From G963664115 sp965263045 (GTDB taxonomy: Bacteria > Acidobacteriota > Terriglobia > 20CM-2-55-15): DNA of 64,000 nt. A model generated the notes under the pieces. The model did no database searches. It saw nothing but the letters and a program-made list of their open reading frames with translations, and was not told where the DNA came from. Where the stretch lies: assembly GCA_965263045.1 (NCBI GenBank), contig CBDHGK010000041.1:2604001-2668000 (forward strand), given 5' to 3'. The number at the start of each line of letters is the position of its first letter. Within the stretch, counting starts at the first letter, position 1. Of the stretch, positions 44,866-54,207 are shown piece after piece. Position numbers and translations under genes: made by a program.

Positions 44866-46717
44866 CCCTGAACAAGCGTGATTGATGAGGAATTGAAAGT
44901 GGAATAACCGCCGAAGTACCCGAAATGCCCCCTCTCCGTGCGAAAAAAACCTTGGACAGATTCTTTGGAGAAGGAGGCATTTCAGATGAACGATTATACG
45001 CGCAAGAACATGAGGAACCGCAAGCGGCGAATTGAGCGTCGGCTTGGGGATCGGAATTGGAAAGATCAGGCGAAGCCGATGCTGTCGGCGCGCAACATCC
45101 GGTACGAGATGGGAGACCGGATGAGGGGTCTGTCGGTGGGCGGCATCGGAATGATGCATCAGGTGGCGCGGCGGACCGGACTGATCGAAGCCATCGACAA
45201 GGACGTGCATGTGCTGAAGCGGCATCTGCCCTACCAGGAATCGGATCACGTGTTGAACATCGCCTACAACGCGTTGAGTGGGGGCACGTGTATGGAAGAT
45301 ATCGAACTGCGGCGCAATGACGAAGTGTATCTGGACGCGTTGGGAGCACAGCGGATTCCGGATCCGACCACGGCGGGAGACTTCTGCCGGCGATTTGAGG
45401 AAGACGACGTGGAGTCGCTGATGGACACGTTCAATAAAGTGCGGCTGAAAGTCTGGCGCCAGCAGCCCGATGCGTTTTTCGAGGAAGCGGTTCTGGAGGC
45501 GGACGGGACATTGGCCCCAACCACCGGAGAATGCAAAGACGGGATGGACGTGGCCTACGACGGGACATGGGGTTATCACCCACTGTTGATTTCGCTGGCG
45601 AACACGGCCGAACCGTTATACCTGGTGAACCGGAGCGGCAACCGGCCCTCGCATGAGGGAGCGGCCAAACGGTTCGATCAGGCAATCGCGTTGTGCCAGC
45701 GTGCGGGGTTCGATCAGATCCTGCTGCGCGGGGACACCGACTTCAGCCAGACCCGGTATTTGGATGGATGGGACGACCAGGGCGTGGGCTTCATCTTCGG
45801 CATCGACGCGATGAAAAACCTGGTGGCCCGGGCCGACCAATTGGAGCCGGACTGCTGGGCGCGCCTGGAACGTCCCGCCAAGTACGAGGTAGCCAGCCAA
45901 CCCCGCCAGCGTCCCGACAAGGTCAAGGAACGGATCGTTCGGGAGCGTGACTTTGAGAATATCCGCTTGCGGGGCGAGGATGTGGCCGAGTTTGCGTATC
46001 GGCCCGGAGCCTGCGATCGGGACTACCGCGTCGTTGTGGTGCGAAAGAATCTGTCGGTGGCCAAAGGGGAGCAGGTGTTGTTCGACGACATCCGGTACTT
46101 CTTCTACATTACCAACCGTGCGGATCCTGCGGACCAGATCGTGATGCGTGCGAATCAACGGTGCAATCAAGAGAATCTTATTGAGCAGCTCAAGAACGGC
46201 GTACACGCCTTGGGGATGCCGGTCGGGGATCAGACCAGCAACTGGGCCTACATGGTGATGGCCTCACTGGCCTGGACACTGAAGGCGTGGTTTGCGTTAT
46301 TGCTGCCCGAAACCGGACGTTGGGGCCAGAAGTATCAGGCCGAGAAGCAGACCGTGCTACGCATGGAGTTCAAAACGTTCCTGAACGCCTTCATGCTCGT
46401 GCCTTGCCAGCTCGTGCGTACTGGTCGGCGCATCGTCTTCCGGCTGATGGCCTGGAACCCGTGGTTGCCAGTCTTGTTTCGTGCCGTGGATGTGTTGCGT
46501 CAACCTCTGCGATGCTGACCCGATCATGGATCTGAGCCCGGGCGGTCGAGGTCCCGGTTTCTTTCAACCCTTCAAACAGACACGGCGAGGCGGCAACTGA
46601 AACAGATACAACACGAACCGCATACCTGGAAAAAGCGATCTGGGAACGGGAGCTTATGCCTCCAATTTTACGGCCGTGAACCGGCCGTTTGTCCACTGGT
46701 TATGCGCTTGTTTTGGG
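44866..46717 (+). mobile_element. IS1380-family element, type A, copy 2
   Basis: 1852 bp, flanked by ACTAGT (44860-44865, 46718-46723). It appears identical to copy 3 at the positions where copy 1 differs. It is inserted in the middle of repeat DR1 at the same base as copy 3. Confidence 0.93.
44986..46518 (+). CDS. IS1380-family transposase (type A, copy 2)
   Basis: A 510-residue transposase starting at ATG 44986 behind AAGGAGG, as in copy 1. The protein appears identical to the copy 1 product; the GGATCAG/GGACCAG difference is silent (Asp). Intact catalytic regions LEADGTL, LLRGDTDFS and NQENLIEQLK. Confidence 0.93.
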   Translation: MNDYTRKNMRNRKRRIERRLGDRNWKDQAKPMLSARNIRYEMGDRMRGLSVGGIGMMHQVARRTGLIEAIDKDVHVLKRHLPYQESDHVLNIAYNALSGGTCMEDIELRRNDEVYLDALGAQRIPDPTTAGDFCRRFEEDDVESLMDTFNKVRLKVWRQQPDAFFEEAVLEADGTLAPTTGECKDGMDVAYDGTWGYHPLLISLANTAEPLYLVNRSGNRPSHEGAAKRFDQAIALCQRAGFDQILLRGDTDFSQTRYLDGWDDQGVGFIFGIDAMKNLVARADQLEPDCWARLERPAKYEVASQPRQRPDKVKERIVRERDFENIRLRGEDVAEFAYRPGACDRDYRVVVVRKNLSVAKGEQVLFDDIRYFFYITNRADPADQIVMRANQRCNQENLIEQLKNGVHALGMPVGDQTSNWAYMVMASLAWTLKAWFALLLPETGRWGQKYQAEKQTVLRMEFKTFLNAFMLVPCQLVRTGRRIVFRLMAWNPWLPVLFRAVDVLRQPLRC

Positions 46718-46723
46718 ACTAGT

Positions 46724-46760
46724 CGTCAGACCGCGCTTGAACCGCTTATCCGCAGTGAGT
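46724..46760 (+). repeat. Dispersed repeat DR1, copy A, right half
   Basis: CGTCAGACCGCGCTTGAACC then GCTTATCCGCAG. The first 28 bases (46724-46751) are also an imperfect inverted match to 46806-46833, which belongs to DR1 copy D. Confidence 0.7.
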
Positions 46761-46804
46761 TGCGTTGGCCGCGTCCATTCCGCCCCTGGTGGTTGGCATG
46801 CCAG

Positions 46805-46888
46805 AGGATAAGCGTATAAGCACGGTCTGACGGCTATGGCAGAGCGCACAGTGTTGCCGTATGGGTTTTGTGTCAACCTGTGTGCGGG
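46805..46888 (-). repeat. Dispersed repeat DR1, copy D (no IS inside)
   Basis: On the minus strand it reads ACAGGTTGACACAAAACCCA, TACGGCAACACTGTGCGCTC, TGCCATAGCCGTCAGACCGT, GCTTATACGCTTATCC. This follows copies A and B base for base except at the insertion point, where it has CATAGC instead of ACTAGT and no IS. The rest of the gap up to 47076 shows no gene. Confidence 0.7.
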
Positions 46889-47076
46889 GACAGGCCGTCG
46901 CGCGGCTGGAATGACTTCCGGGTTAGGTCCCAACGGGTGACCGTCTCTGTCGACGAGTTCACCCGTCTACTCATGGCTTAACGAACGCCCCATCTATCTC
47001 GTTGACTGCATCCGAATCGCGGACCTATAGTGACGCGAACTGACACCTATGTGACCTCAGAAAGAGTCAAGCCCAT

Positions 47077-48491
47077 TCTTAGTTGAAACTCTCCACGGCT
47101 CACGATGGGTCATGCAACCTTCTTCTTCGATCTCGTCGACGTCTTCGCCTCAATTTTCAGCTCTCGCTGGAGGGCTTCGCGGAGCTTTGGAAGATGACGG
47201 TAGCCGATCACCTTCCTCAGGCGCGGTTCGATGTCGATGAGCGCCGTCGCCAACCAGCGTTGCCGCTGACTCGAGTTCTTCCAATGATCGACCTTCGCAC
47301 ACCTTTCCTCGACAAGGGCATTGACCGATTCCAGGCAATTCGTCGTCTTGAACGAACGGCCCAAGACCCCGTACACGCCGAGCCGATGCAACGTGAGGGT
47401 CTCTTCCAGGCCTTCCTCAAGGCTCGCAGCCCCCGATTGGTTTCGCTCCTCGAGCTCTCCATGGAGCTCTCCGAGCGCCGCCCGAGCTTCGTCGTACTCC
47501 GGGCGCTCGTAGGCCCGCTGCAGCCGGCGTCGCCACACGGCTTGCTCGGTCTTCGATAGGTATCTCACGACGTTCTCGCGTTTGTGCCATTGGCAGCGTT
47601 GGACCAGGGCTCGATTCCTGAATGCCTTCTTGACCGCCGCCCGCAGACCTTTGCCGCCGTCGACAATCACCAGCACGCCTTCAGAGATGTCCAGGCCCCG
47701 CTCCATCAACGAACGGAGAAACGGAGTCAGCACTTGCTCGTTCTCCGTGTCGGTCTCCACGAAGCCCAAGAAGCGTTTGTCGCCCGAAAGCGTGACGCCC
47801 AGGGCCACTACCATCAGGGCGTCGGCAAACGCCTTCCCGTCCAGGAAGATCGCCACGACGTCCTCGCCACTCAGATCCCGCTCCTGCATCTCCCGAAGTT
47901 TCGCGGCACTCGCCTGGACGAATCCTCGAGACACCGTCGAACTCGACAGTCCGATCGCTCCCGGAATCGCTTCAGCGGCCGATTCATAGTTCCGGCAGGA
48001 GATCCCATACAGCACACGTCTGAGCAGTAGCTCGTTCACCGCGCCACCCGGACTGAGTTCCTCGTAGGTCCGAAGCGGAATCTCCCCGCCCGCCACGCTG
48101 CGCACTCGAGGCACCCGAACCGGCACCCGCTGGCCACCCAGCCCCACGGTCCCCGGATTGCTCCCGTGTCGCCGGCCCCGCAACGCCGCCTCCTTTCGTG
48201 CGTATCGCTCACCCGCCAACGACTTCACTTCCTCGTCGAGCAACTCCTCCACGTGCATCAACCCCAGTGGGATCAACGCCCGAATCATCTCCACCTTCGA
48301 GTCCAATTCCAGTCCCGAGTATTCCTCCCGGCTCAGGACCTCGACCTCACCCAGCACACGCGACTTCTTGCGTTTCTTTACCGAACGTAACAGACTCCTC
48401 ATCTCGGCTCCTTTCTCTTACAGGCTTGATGTTGTTTCTTCCAATACCATCAAACCATGGGGTTTGGAGCCGTTTCAATTTCCAACTAAGA
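47077..48491 (-). mobile_element. IS256-family element
   Basis: About 1415 bp, delimited by TCTTAGTTG (47077-47085) and its complement CAACTAAGA (48483-48491), with similarity continuing inward (AAACTCTCCACGGCTC versus GAAACGGCTCC). I see no 8-9 bp target duplication, so the ends are approximate or the element has been rearranged. Confidence 0.78.
47110..48402 (-). CDS. IS256-family transposase
   Basis: A 430-residue DDE transposase. Family signatures: VPRVRSVAGGEIPLRTYEEL, VLYGISCRNYESAAEAIPGA and SSSTVSRGFVQASAAKL. First catalytic Asp in VVAIFLDGKAFAD, second in VLVIVDGGKGLRAAVKKAF, Glu in FKTTNCLESVNALVE. QRCQWHKRENVVRYL is the usual C/H block. The length is normal and the frame unbroken, so it may be functional. 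Only copy in the window. Confidence 0.93.
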   Translation of the reverse strand: MRSLLRSVKKRKKSRVLGEVEVLSREEYSGLELDSKVEMIRALIPLGLMHVEELLDEEVKSLAGERYARKEAALRGRRHGSNPGTVGLGGQRVPVRVPRVRSVAGGEIPLRTYEELSPGGAVNELLLRRVLYGISCRNYESAAEAIPGAIGLSSSTVSRGFVQASAAKLREMQERDLSGEDVVAIFLDGKAFADALMVVALGVTLSGDKRFLGFVETDTENEQVLTPFLRSLMERGLDISEGVLVIVDGGKGLRAAVKKAFRNRALVQRCQWHKRENVVRYLSKTEQAVWRRRLQRAYERPEYDEARAALGELHGELEERNQSGAASLEEGLEETLTLHRLGVYGVLGRSFKTTNCLESVNALVEERCAKVDHWKNSSQRQRWLATALIDIEPRLRKVIGYRHLPKLREALQRELKIEAKTSTRSKKKVA

Positions 48492-48567
48492 TTGGCACAC
48501 ATTCCTCAGAAATGCTTGGAAGCCGTCCGCGATTCAAAAACGGACGCCATGAATAGAGGAGTGCATC

Positions 48568-49536
48568 ATGTCTCGAATGACCAGTCGACGTGAGTTTATG
48601 CAGGGCGCCGGATTGGCGGCCACGGGAATTGTCGCCACAGCTCAACCGCTCGCCAGTGGTGTTTCCCGTTCCAAGCCGCAGTCCCCCCCGACTCCGCAAA
48701 CGATGGGAGCACGATTTCGGCAATTGCTGCAGGGGGGCGAGCCGTTCGAAAGCATCGCGGTGTTCGATGTGATGACGGCGCGCATGACCGAGATCCTGGG
48801 GTTTCCGGCCTTGTCAATCGGCGGCTCGGCGGTTGACGAGTTCTATGGCCTCCCCGGCTACGGGCTGACGGCGGGGAGCTACAAGATCGAATTCGGTAAA
48901 CGTCTTGCGGGTAGTGTCAATATCCCCATAATGATCGACATTGGCGACGACGGGCCGACGCCGCTGGCTCTCTATCATGATATTCAGGAGTTCGAAAAGG
49001 CAGGCCTTGGAGCCGTGCACATGGTTGACGGGAGATCCGCTCTTGGCAGTGGATTCTTTTCTGTGAGCGAAATGGTCGACCGCATTCACGCCGCGGTTGA
49101 TGCGCGGTCTGACATGGTTATTACGGTTCGCTGCCAGCTTGCCCTCACCGAGGGCATGGAACGAATCGTCGAAAGGGGCGTCGCTTATGCGGAAGCTGGG
49201 GCCGACGTCCTGTGGTACCAGAGGGTTCCGTTCGACGACCTGCCGGGAATCGCCGACGCAGCCGGCCTCCCGTTGATGGGGAGAATGATATCGGATACAC
49301 CCGTGTCGGACGCCAGGGCCGCCGGAATTTCATTGATGTGGTACCCCGCGCTCGTACAAAACATCGCACAGGGCGCCGTGTACGACGCTCTGATCGAATT
49401 AAGGGATACCGGATTGATGACCGAGTCCGCCCGCGGCGAAATCCTGGGGGACACCCTACCCGCCGATGTCCGCAACAGAATCCGGCGGACCGACGAGTAT
49501 CGGGAGCGTGCAGCCCGATACAATATGGACTTCTGA
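48568..49536 (+). CDS. Exported isocitrate-lyase/PEP-mutase-superfamily protein (Tat signal)
   Basis: A 322-residue protein with a twin-arginine signal (MTSRREFMQGAGLAATGIVA). The barrel is of the PEP mutase/isocitrate lyase type: IAVFDVMTARMTEILGFPAL, SIGGSAVDEFYGLPGYG, IPIMIDIGDDGPTPLALYHD, AVHMVDGRS and TEGMERIVERGVAYAEAGAD. The superfamily cleaves or forms C-C or P-C bonds on 2-oxo acids with Mg. The usual catalytic-loop K-x-C-G-H segment is not evident after VDGRSALGSG, so lyase activity is doubtful. GAGGAG precedes ATG 48568. Tat export of this fold is unusual and suggests a folded, metal-loaded periplasmic enzyme. Confidence 0.82.
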   Translation: MSRMTSRREFMQGAGLAATGIVATAQPLASGVSRSKPQSPPTPQTMGARFRQLLQGGEPFESIAVFDVMTARMTEILGFPALSIGGSAVDEFYGLPGYGLTAGSYKIEFGKRLAGSVNIPIMIDIGDDGPTPLALYHDIQEFEKAGLGAVHMVDGRSALGSGFFSVSEMVDRIHAAVDARSDMVITVRCQLALTEGMERIVERGVAYAEAGADVLWYQRVPFDDLPGIADAAGLPLMGRMISDTPVSDARAAGISLMWYPALVQNIAQGAVYDALIELRDTGLMTESARGEILGDTLPADVRNRIRRTDEYRERAARYNMDF

Positions 49537-49841
49537 GCGTGTGCCGAGCCGGCAACCCGGAGACGGCGTCAACCCCGGCCCGCTTGCGCGACCCAGTTCA
49601 GCGTCAGACGAGCCAGGTTCTACGTCAGGGTTTTCGTGTCCGATAAGAGGTGACGGCTCAAACGGACTTGAGAATAGATTTCACGGCCGATTGCGACATC
49701 GGCACTCGTTCCTTCAGTTCTTCAAGCCAGACGTCCATGAGTGGGCGCTCACCCCAAAAGATGAAAATGTGCATGGCCTGGAATGGTTCGAGGTACCGTA
49801 GGCTAGATCCTGGAACTGACGATTTCCTGGCTGAAAGGATT
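49537..49841. other. Intergenic with an unassigned minus-strand frame
   Basis: A minus-strand frame ends at 49658 and reads FQAMHIFIFWGERPLMDVWL, then EELKERVPMSQSAVKSILKS. It looks protein-like but I do not recognise it. It may be the tail of a decayed gene. Confidence 0.35.
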
Positions 49842-50585
49842 ATGCTTCTGTCTATGCCAGACCGACACATCGTCCCCTTCGGGGGGCTTACACCGACGCC
49901 GGGATGCATTCATCCGCTCGTTGAGTATCTTCTGAACCTCGCCGGCAAACCGCGTGCAAAAGTGGCGTTCATTCCTACGGCGACCGGCGATTCGACGGAA
50001 TCACTCGTGAAAATGTATTCCCGTTTTCCTTCTAAACATTCCGAACGGTCGCATCTGTCGCTATTTGATCGAACGGTTGAGGATATTCAGGGGTACCTGC
50101 TTGATCAGGACATCATTGTTGTGGGGGGCGGGAATACAGCGAATATGCTTGCTGTATGGAGAATCCACGGAGTAGACCGCGCGCTGCGCGCCGCTTGGGA
50201 AGCCGGTATTATCCTCGCCGGCGGCAGCGCCGGGTCTCTGTGCTGGTTTGAAGCGGGAACCACGGATTCCTTCAACCTGTTGAAACTGGCACCGCTCCAC
50301 GACGGCCTGGGATTCCTGCCGGGCAGTCACTGTCCGCACTACGATGGTGAAGAACAGCGCCGTCCCCTCTACCACCAATTGATTCTGGATGGCTTTCCTG
50401 CTGGCTATGCCATCGACAATGACGCCGCCATCCACTTCGTCGGTTTGAATATCGCTGAAGTTGTTACCGCACGGGAAGGCGCAAGCGCCTATCGGGTGGA
50501 ACGGGTGAACGACGCAGTCGCTGAAACTCACCTGGAACCGCAGATTCTGACTGGAGCGATACCGCGAGGACAGAATCTAAACTGA
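49842..50585 (+). CDS. Peptidase E-like (S51) serine peptidase
   Basis: A 247-residue cytosolic protein with the class-I-amidotransferase-like S51 fold. VAFIPTATGDSTES is near the N-terminus, IIVVGGGNTANMLAVWR is the ligand loop, and AGIILAGGSAGSLCWFE carries the nucleophile Ser at about residue 129. The partner His is likely in GFLPGSHCPHYDGEEQRR. Peptidase E cleaves Asp-X dipeptides; related proteins are cyanophycinases, but no cyanophycin genes are near. ATG 49842 and 49854 are both possible; I choose 49842. The frame is open from 49650 without support. Confidence 0.85.
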   Translation: MLLSMPDRHIVPFGGLTPTPGCIHPLVEYLLNLAGKPRAKVAFIPTATGDSTESLVKMYSRFPSKHSERSHLSLFDRTVEDIQGYLLDQDIIVVGGGNTANMLAVWRIHGVDRALRAAWEAGIILAGGSAGSLCWFEAGTTDSFNLLKLAPLHDGLGFLPGSHCPHYDGEEQRRPLYHQLILDGFPAGYAIDNDAAIHFVGLNIAEVVTAREGASAYRVERVNDAVAETHLEPQILTGAIPRGQNLN

Positions 50586-50605
50586 TTCCGCGACCGCCTG
50601 CGGCC

Positions 50606-50658
50606 GCGCACGGGTTGACATAACACCCATACGGCGACACTGTTAGCGCTGCACTAGT
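50606..50658 (+). repeat. Dispersed repeat DR1, copy B, left half
   Basis: GCGCACGGGTTGACATAACA then CCCATACGGCGACACTGTTA then GCGCTGCACTAGT. It continues after the IS at 52517. Confidence 0.75.
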
Positions 50659-52510
50659 CCCTGAACAAGCGTGATTGATGAGGAATTGAAAGTGGAATAA
50701 CCGCCGAAGTACCCGAAATGCCCCCTCTCCGTGCGAAAAAAACCTTGGACAGATTCTTTGGAGAAGGAGGCATTTCAGATGAACGATTATACGCGCAAGA
50801 ACATGAGGAACCGCAAGCGGCGAATTGAGCGTCGGCTTGGGGATCGGAATTGGAAAGATCAGGCGAAGCCGATGCTGTCGGCGCGCAACATCCGGTACGA
50901 GATGGGAGACCGGATGAGGGGTCTGTCGGTGGGCGGCATCGGAATGATGCATCAGGTGGCGCGGCGGACCGGACTGATCGAAGCCATCGACAAGGACGTG
51001 CATGTGCTGAAGCGGCATCTGCCCTACCAGGAATCGGATCACGTGTTGAACATCGCCTACAACGCGTTGAGTGGGGGCACGTGTATGGAAGATATCGAAC
51101 TGCGGCGCAATGACGAAGTGTATCTGGACGCGTTGGGAGCACAGCGGATTCCGGATCCGACCACGGCGGGAGACTTCTGCCGGCGATTTGAGGAAGACGA
51201 CGTGGAGTCGCTGATGGACACGTTCAATAAAGTGCGGCTGAAAGTCTGGCGCCAGCAGCCCGATGCGTTTTTCGAGGAAGCGGTTCTGGAGGCGGACGGG
51301 ACATTGGCCCCAACCACCGGAGAATGCAAAGACGGGATGGACGTGGCCTACGACGGGACATGGGGTTATCACCCACTGTTGATTTCGCTGGCGAACACGG
51401 CCGAACCGTTATACCTGGTGAACCGGAGCGGCAACCGGCCCTCGCATGAGGGAGCGGCCAAACGGTTCGATCAGGCAATCGCGTTGTGCCAGCGTGCGGG
51501 GTTCGATCAGATCCTGCTGCGCGGGGACACCGACTTCAGCCAGACCCGGTATTTGGATGGATGGGACGACCAGGGCGTGGGCTTCATCTTCGGCATCGAC
51601 GCGATGAAAAACCTGGTGGCCCGGGCCGACCAATTGGAGCCGGACTGCTGGGCGCGCCTGGAACGTCCCGCCAAGTACGAGGTAGCCAGCCAACCCCGCC
51701 AGCGTCCCGACAAGGTCAAGGAACGGATCGTTCGGGAGCGTGACTTTGAGAATATCCGCTTGCGGGGCGAGGATGTGGCCGAGTTTGCGTATCGGCCCGG
51801 AGCCTGCGATCGGGACTACCGCGTCGTTGTGGTGCGAAAGAATCTGTCGGTGGCCAAAGGGGAGCAGGTGTTGTTCGACGACATCCGGTACTTCTTCTAC
51901 ATTACCAACCGTGCGGATCCTGCGGACCAGATCGTGATGCGTGCGAATCAACGGTGCAATCAAGAGAATCTTATTGAGCAGCTCAAGAACGGCGTACACG
52001 CCTTGGGGATGCCGGTCGGGGATCAGACCAGCAACTGGGCCTACATGGTGATGGCCTCACTGGCCTGGACACTGAAGGCGTGGTTTGCGTTATTGCTGCC
52101 CGAAACCGGACGTTGGGGCCAGAAGTATCAGGCCGAGAAGCAGACCGTGCTACGCATGGAGTTCAAAACGTTCCTGAACGCCTTCATGCTCGTGCCTTGC
52201 CAGCTCGTGCGTACTGGTCGGCGCATCGTCTTCCGGCTGATGGCCTGGAACCCGTGGTTGCCAGTCTTGTTTCGTGCCGTGGATGTGTTGCGTCAACCTC
52301 TGCGATGCTGACCCGATCATGGATCTGAGCCCGGGCGGTCGAGGTCCCGGTTTCTTTCAACCCTTCAAACAGACACGGCGAGGCGGCAACTGAAACAGAT
52401 ACAACACGAACCGCATACCTGGAAAAAGCGATCTGGGAACGGGAGCTTATGCCTCCAATTTTACGGCCGTGAACCGGCCGTTTGTCCACTGGTTATGCGC
52501 TTGTTTTGGG
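50659..52510 (+). mobile_element. IS1380-family element, type A, copy 3
   Basis: 1852 bp, flanked by ACTAGT (50653-50658, 52511-52516), in the same site and orientation within DR1 as copy 2. The flanking DR1 halves differ from those of copy 2 at several bases while the IS copies look identical, so the IS is younger than the repeat. Confidence 0.93.
50779..52311 (+). CDS. IS1380-family transposase (type A, copy 3)
   Basis: A 510-residue transposase, intact, starting at ATG 50779 behind AAGGAGG. Same protein sequence as copies 1 and 2 as far as read, including the three catalytic regions. Confidence 0.93.
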   Translation: MNDYTRKNMRNRKRRIERRLGDRNWKDQAKPMLSARNIRYEMGDRMRGLSVGGIGMMHQVARRTGLIEAIDKDVHVLKRHLPYQESDHVLNIAYNALSGGTCMEDIELRRNDEVYLDALGAQRIPDPTTAGDFCRRFEEDDVESLMDTFNKVRLKVWRQQPDAFFEEAVLEADGTLAPTTGECKDGMDVAYDGTWGYHPLLISLANTAEPLYLVNRSGNRPSHEGAAKRFDQAIALCQRAGFDQILLRGDTDFSQTRYLDGWDDQGVGFIFGIDAMKNLVARADQLEPDCWARLERPAKYEVASQPRQRPDKVKERIVRERDFENIRLRGEDVAEFAYRPGACDRDYRVVVVRKNLSVAKGEQVLFDDIRYFFYITNRADPADQIVMRANQRCNQENLIEQLKNGVHALGMPVGDQTSNWAYMVMASLAWTLKAWFALLLPETGRWGQKYQAEKQTVLRMEFKTFLNAFMLVPCQLVRTGRRIVFRLMAWNPWLPVLFRAVDVLRQPLRC

Positions 52511-52516
52511 ACTAGT

Positions 52517-52548
52517 CGTCAGACTGCGCTTAAACCGCTTATTCGCAG
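52517..52548 (+). repeat. Dispersed repeat DR1, copy B, right half
   Basis: CGTCAGACTGCGCTTAAACC then GCTTATTCGCAG; four differences from copy A right half. It marks the left border of the A-rich foreign-looking segment. Confidence 0.7.
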
Positions 52549-52964
52549 CGCGGGTTGGTGTCGAACATTTGGGCCAGAGTTTCGCCACTGCAAAGCAAGT
52601 CCACGACTTAGTTCAAAGAAAATTACAAAAACTACTCCAGGAATTGCCTTCCCGAAATGAAGAAATTGCTCTCCTTCGCAGTTTGAAAAAAAAGGCAAAG
52701 GCTCAAATGAAGCAAGCCCAAGAGGAACTCAACTCGGGACGATCTGCCCTGATATTTCTCGAGTTCAAGCGGGGAAAGGCAAAGGTTCAATTGGATACTG
52801 CCAGCGCTAAGCTTCAGGCTCTCTTTCATGAAGTCGCCCGTATCTTGGCTCCCTTTCGCTCGGCGGTTGCCCAGACGAGAGCCGAATTAGGAGAGGCGAA
52901 ATCCAAGGCCGGAACAAAGTTTTGTGCGCGCCTCTGGAGGCACTTGGAAGAGTTGGGAAATTAA
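52549..52964 (+). CDS. Coiled-coil protein, 5'-truncated
   Basis: About 138 codons open to TAA at 52962-52964, with no start of their own; the upstream reading runs into the repeat and the IS tail. Sequence: ATAKQVHDLVQRKLQKLLQE, EEIALLRSLKKKAKAQMKQA, KAKVQLDTASAKLQALFHEV. It is rich in Lys, Gln, Glu and Leu with heptad-like spacing, so a coiled coil is likely. Base composition is clearly more A-rich than the rest of the window. No family recognised. Probably the surviving 3' end of a foreign gene. Confidence 0.45.
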
Positions 52965-53049
52965 AACAGTCCGAACACTATCGAATCCGTCAGGGACGGA
53001 CAGAAATCGACCGTTGACCTAGCGACCCTTGACGATTAAGTTTCCCGCC

Positions 53050-54186
53050 ATGAATCAGCACCTTCTCTATCTCGGCTACGTCTGGCCTGAGCCCACCTCC
53101 TCGGCTGCGGGAATTCGCACCTGGCAGGTCCTCGAGGGATTCTTGGCCAGGGGTTGGAAGGTCAGTTTTGCGTCCACCAGTCGGGAGACCCGCCATCGGG
53201 AAAGCCTGGAACTCCGTGGAATCGAAACCCATGGGATTTGTCTGAACGATTCGAGTTTTGACTCGTGGGCGGGCGCCCTTAGTCCGGGCCTAGTGGTGTT
53301 TGATCGTTTCGTCACCGAGGAGCAGTTTGGTTATCGAGTGCGCTCTTCTTGTCCGGAGACCCTACGAGTGGTGGACACCCAGGATCTCCATTTCCTCAGG
53401 CGCTATCGGGAAGAGGAAGCTAAGAAAACCCGAGGTGTGGTAGGTAGTTTTCCCAAGCACCCCGGGGAGCACGGTCTGCGCGAGCTTGCTTCCATTTTGA
53501 GGAGTGACCTGAGTTTAGTGATTTCCGAGCGGGAGTGGGAACTTCTTACCCAGGTTTACGGAGTTGATCCAGAGCGACTATTTTATCTTCCATTCATTTT
53601 CACTGAACTCCGCGCGAGTCCTCCCTTTGAAAAACGTGAGCGCTATTCCATGATCGGAAATTTTCGCCATTCCCCCAACTGGGATTCGGTACAGTGGCTC
53701 CGCAAAGAAATCTGGCCAGAGATCCGAAAACTCCAGCCCGATGCCGAGGTTCACGTGTATGGAGCCTACGTGAGCCGCGAGGCCATGGCGCTTCACGATC
53801 CCGGGACGGAATTTCATTTGCGAGGCTTTGCTCAAGATCAATACGAAACCCTTGCCAATTATCGAGTCAACCTGACGCCCCTTCGTTTCGGAGCAGGTCT
53901 TAAGGGTAAAATCGTGGATGGGTTTCTCGTGGGTACCCCCTGCGTCTCCACCTCAGTGGGGGCCGAGGGTTTGGGCTCCCCCTTCGCAGGACTTGTGGCG
54001 GATCGGCCGCAGGATTTCGCAAAGCAAGCAGTCATGCTTTACTCCGATCGGACCCGATGGGAAGCCAGCTCCGCATTGGGAAGAAAGTGGATTCGTGAGT
54101 CGGCGCAGCCGAAGAAATATCTCCCCCGATTGTTTGATCGCCTGGAGAGCCTAAATTCAGGCGGACGAAGAAATCTGATGGGCTAA
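53050..54186 (+). CDS. GT-B fold glycosyltransferase (GT4-like)
   Basis: A 378-residue cytosolic or membrane-associated glycosyltransferase. The N-terminal GT-B half has LLYLGYVWPEPTSSAAGIRT (glycine-rich first loop) and SRETRHRESLELRGIETHGI. The nucleotide-sugar half has YSMIGNFRHSPNWDSVQWLR, VHVYGAYVSREA and LTPLRFGAGLKGKIVDGFLV, then GTPCVSTSVGAEGLG, the usual C-terminal donor-binding pattern seen in Wzx-linked surface polysaccharide transferases. ATG 53050 gives the natural N-terminus; a TTG at 53029 is in frame. It lies in an A-richer block with the coiled-coil fragment, so probably horizontally acquired. Confidence 0.82.
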   Translation: MNQHLLYLGYVWPEPTSSAAGIRTWQVLEGFLARGWKVSFASTSRETRHRESLELRGIETHGICLNDSSFDSWAGALSPGLVVFDRFVTEEQFGYRVRSSCPETLRVVDTQDLHFLRRYREEEAKKTRGVVGSFPKHPGEHGLRELASILRSDLSLVISEREWELLTQVYGVDPERLFYLPFIFTELRASPPFEKRERYSMIGNFRHSPNWDSVQWLRKEIWPEIRKLQPDAEVHVYGAYVSREAMALHDPGTEFHLRGFAQDQYETLANYRVNLTPLRFGAGLKGKIVDGFLVGTPCVSTSVGAEGLGSPFAGLVADRPQDFAKQAVMLYSDRTRWEASSALGRKWIRESAQPKKYLPRLFDRLESLNSGGRRNLMG

Positions 54187-54207
54187 GTTTTGTGGCATCA
54201 GAGCCAT

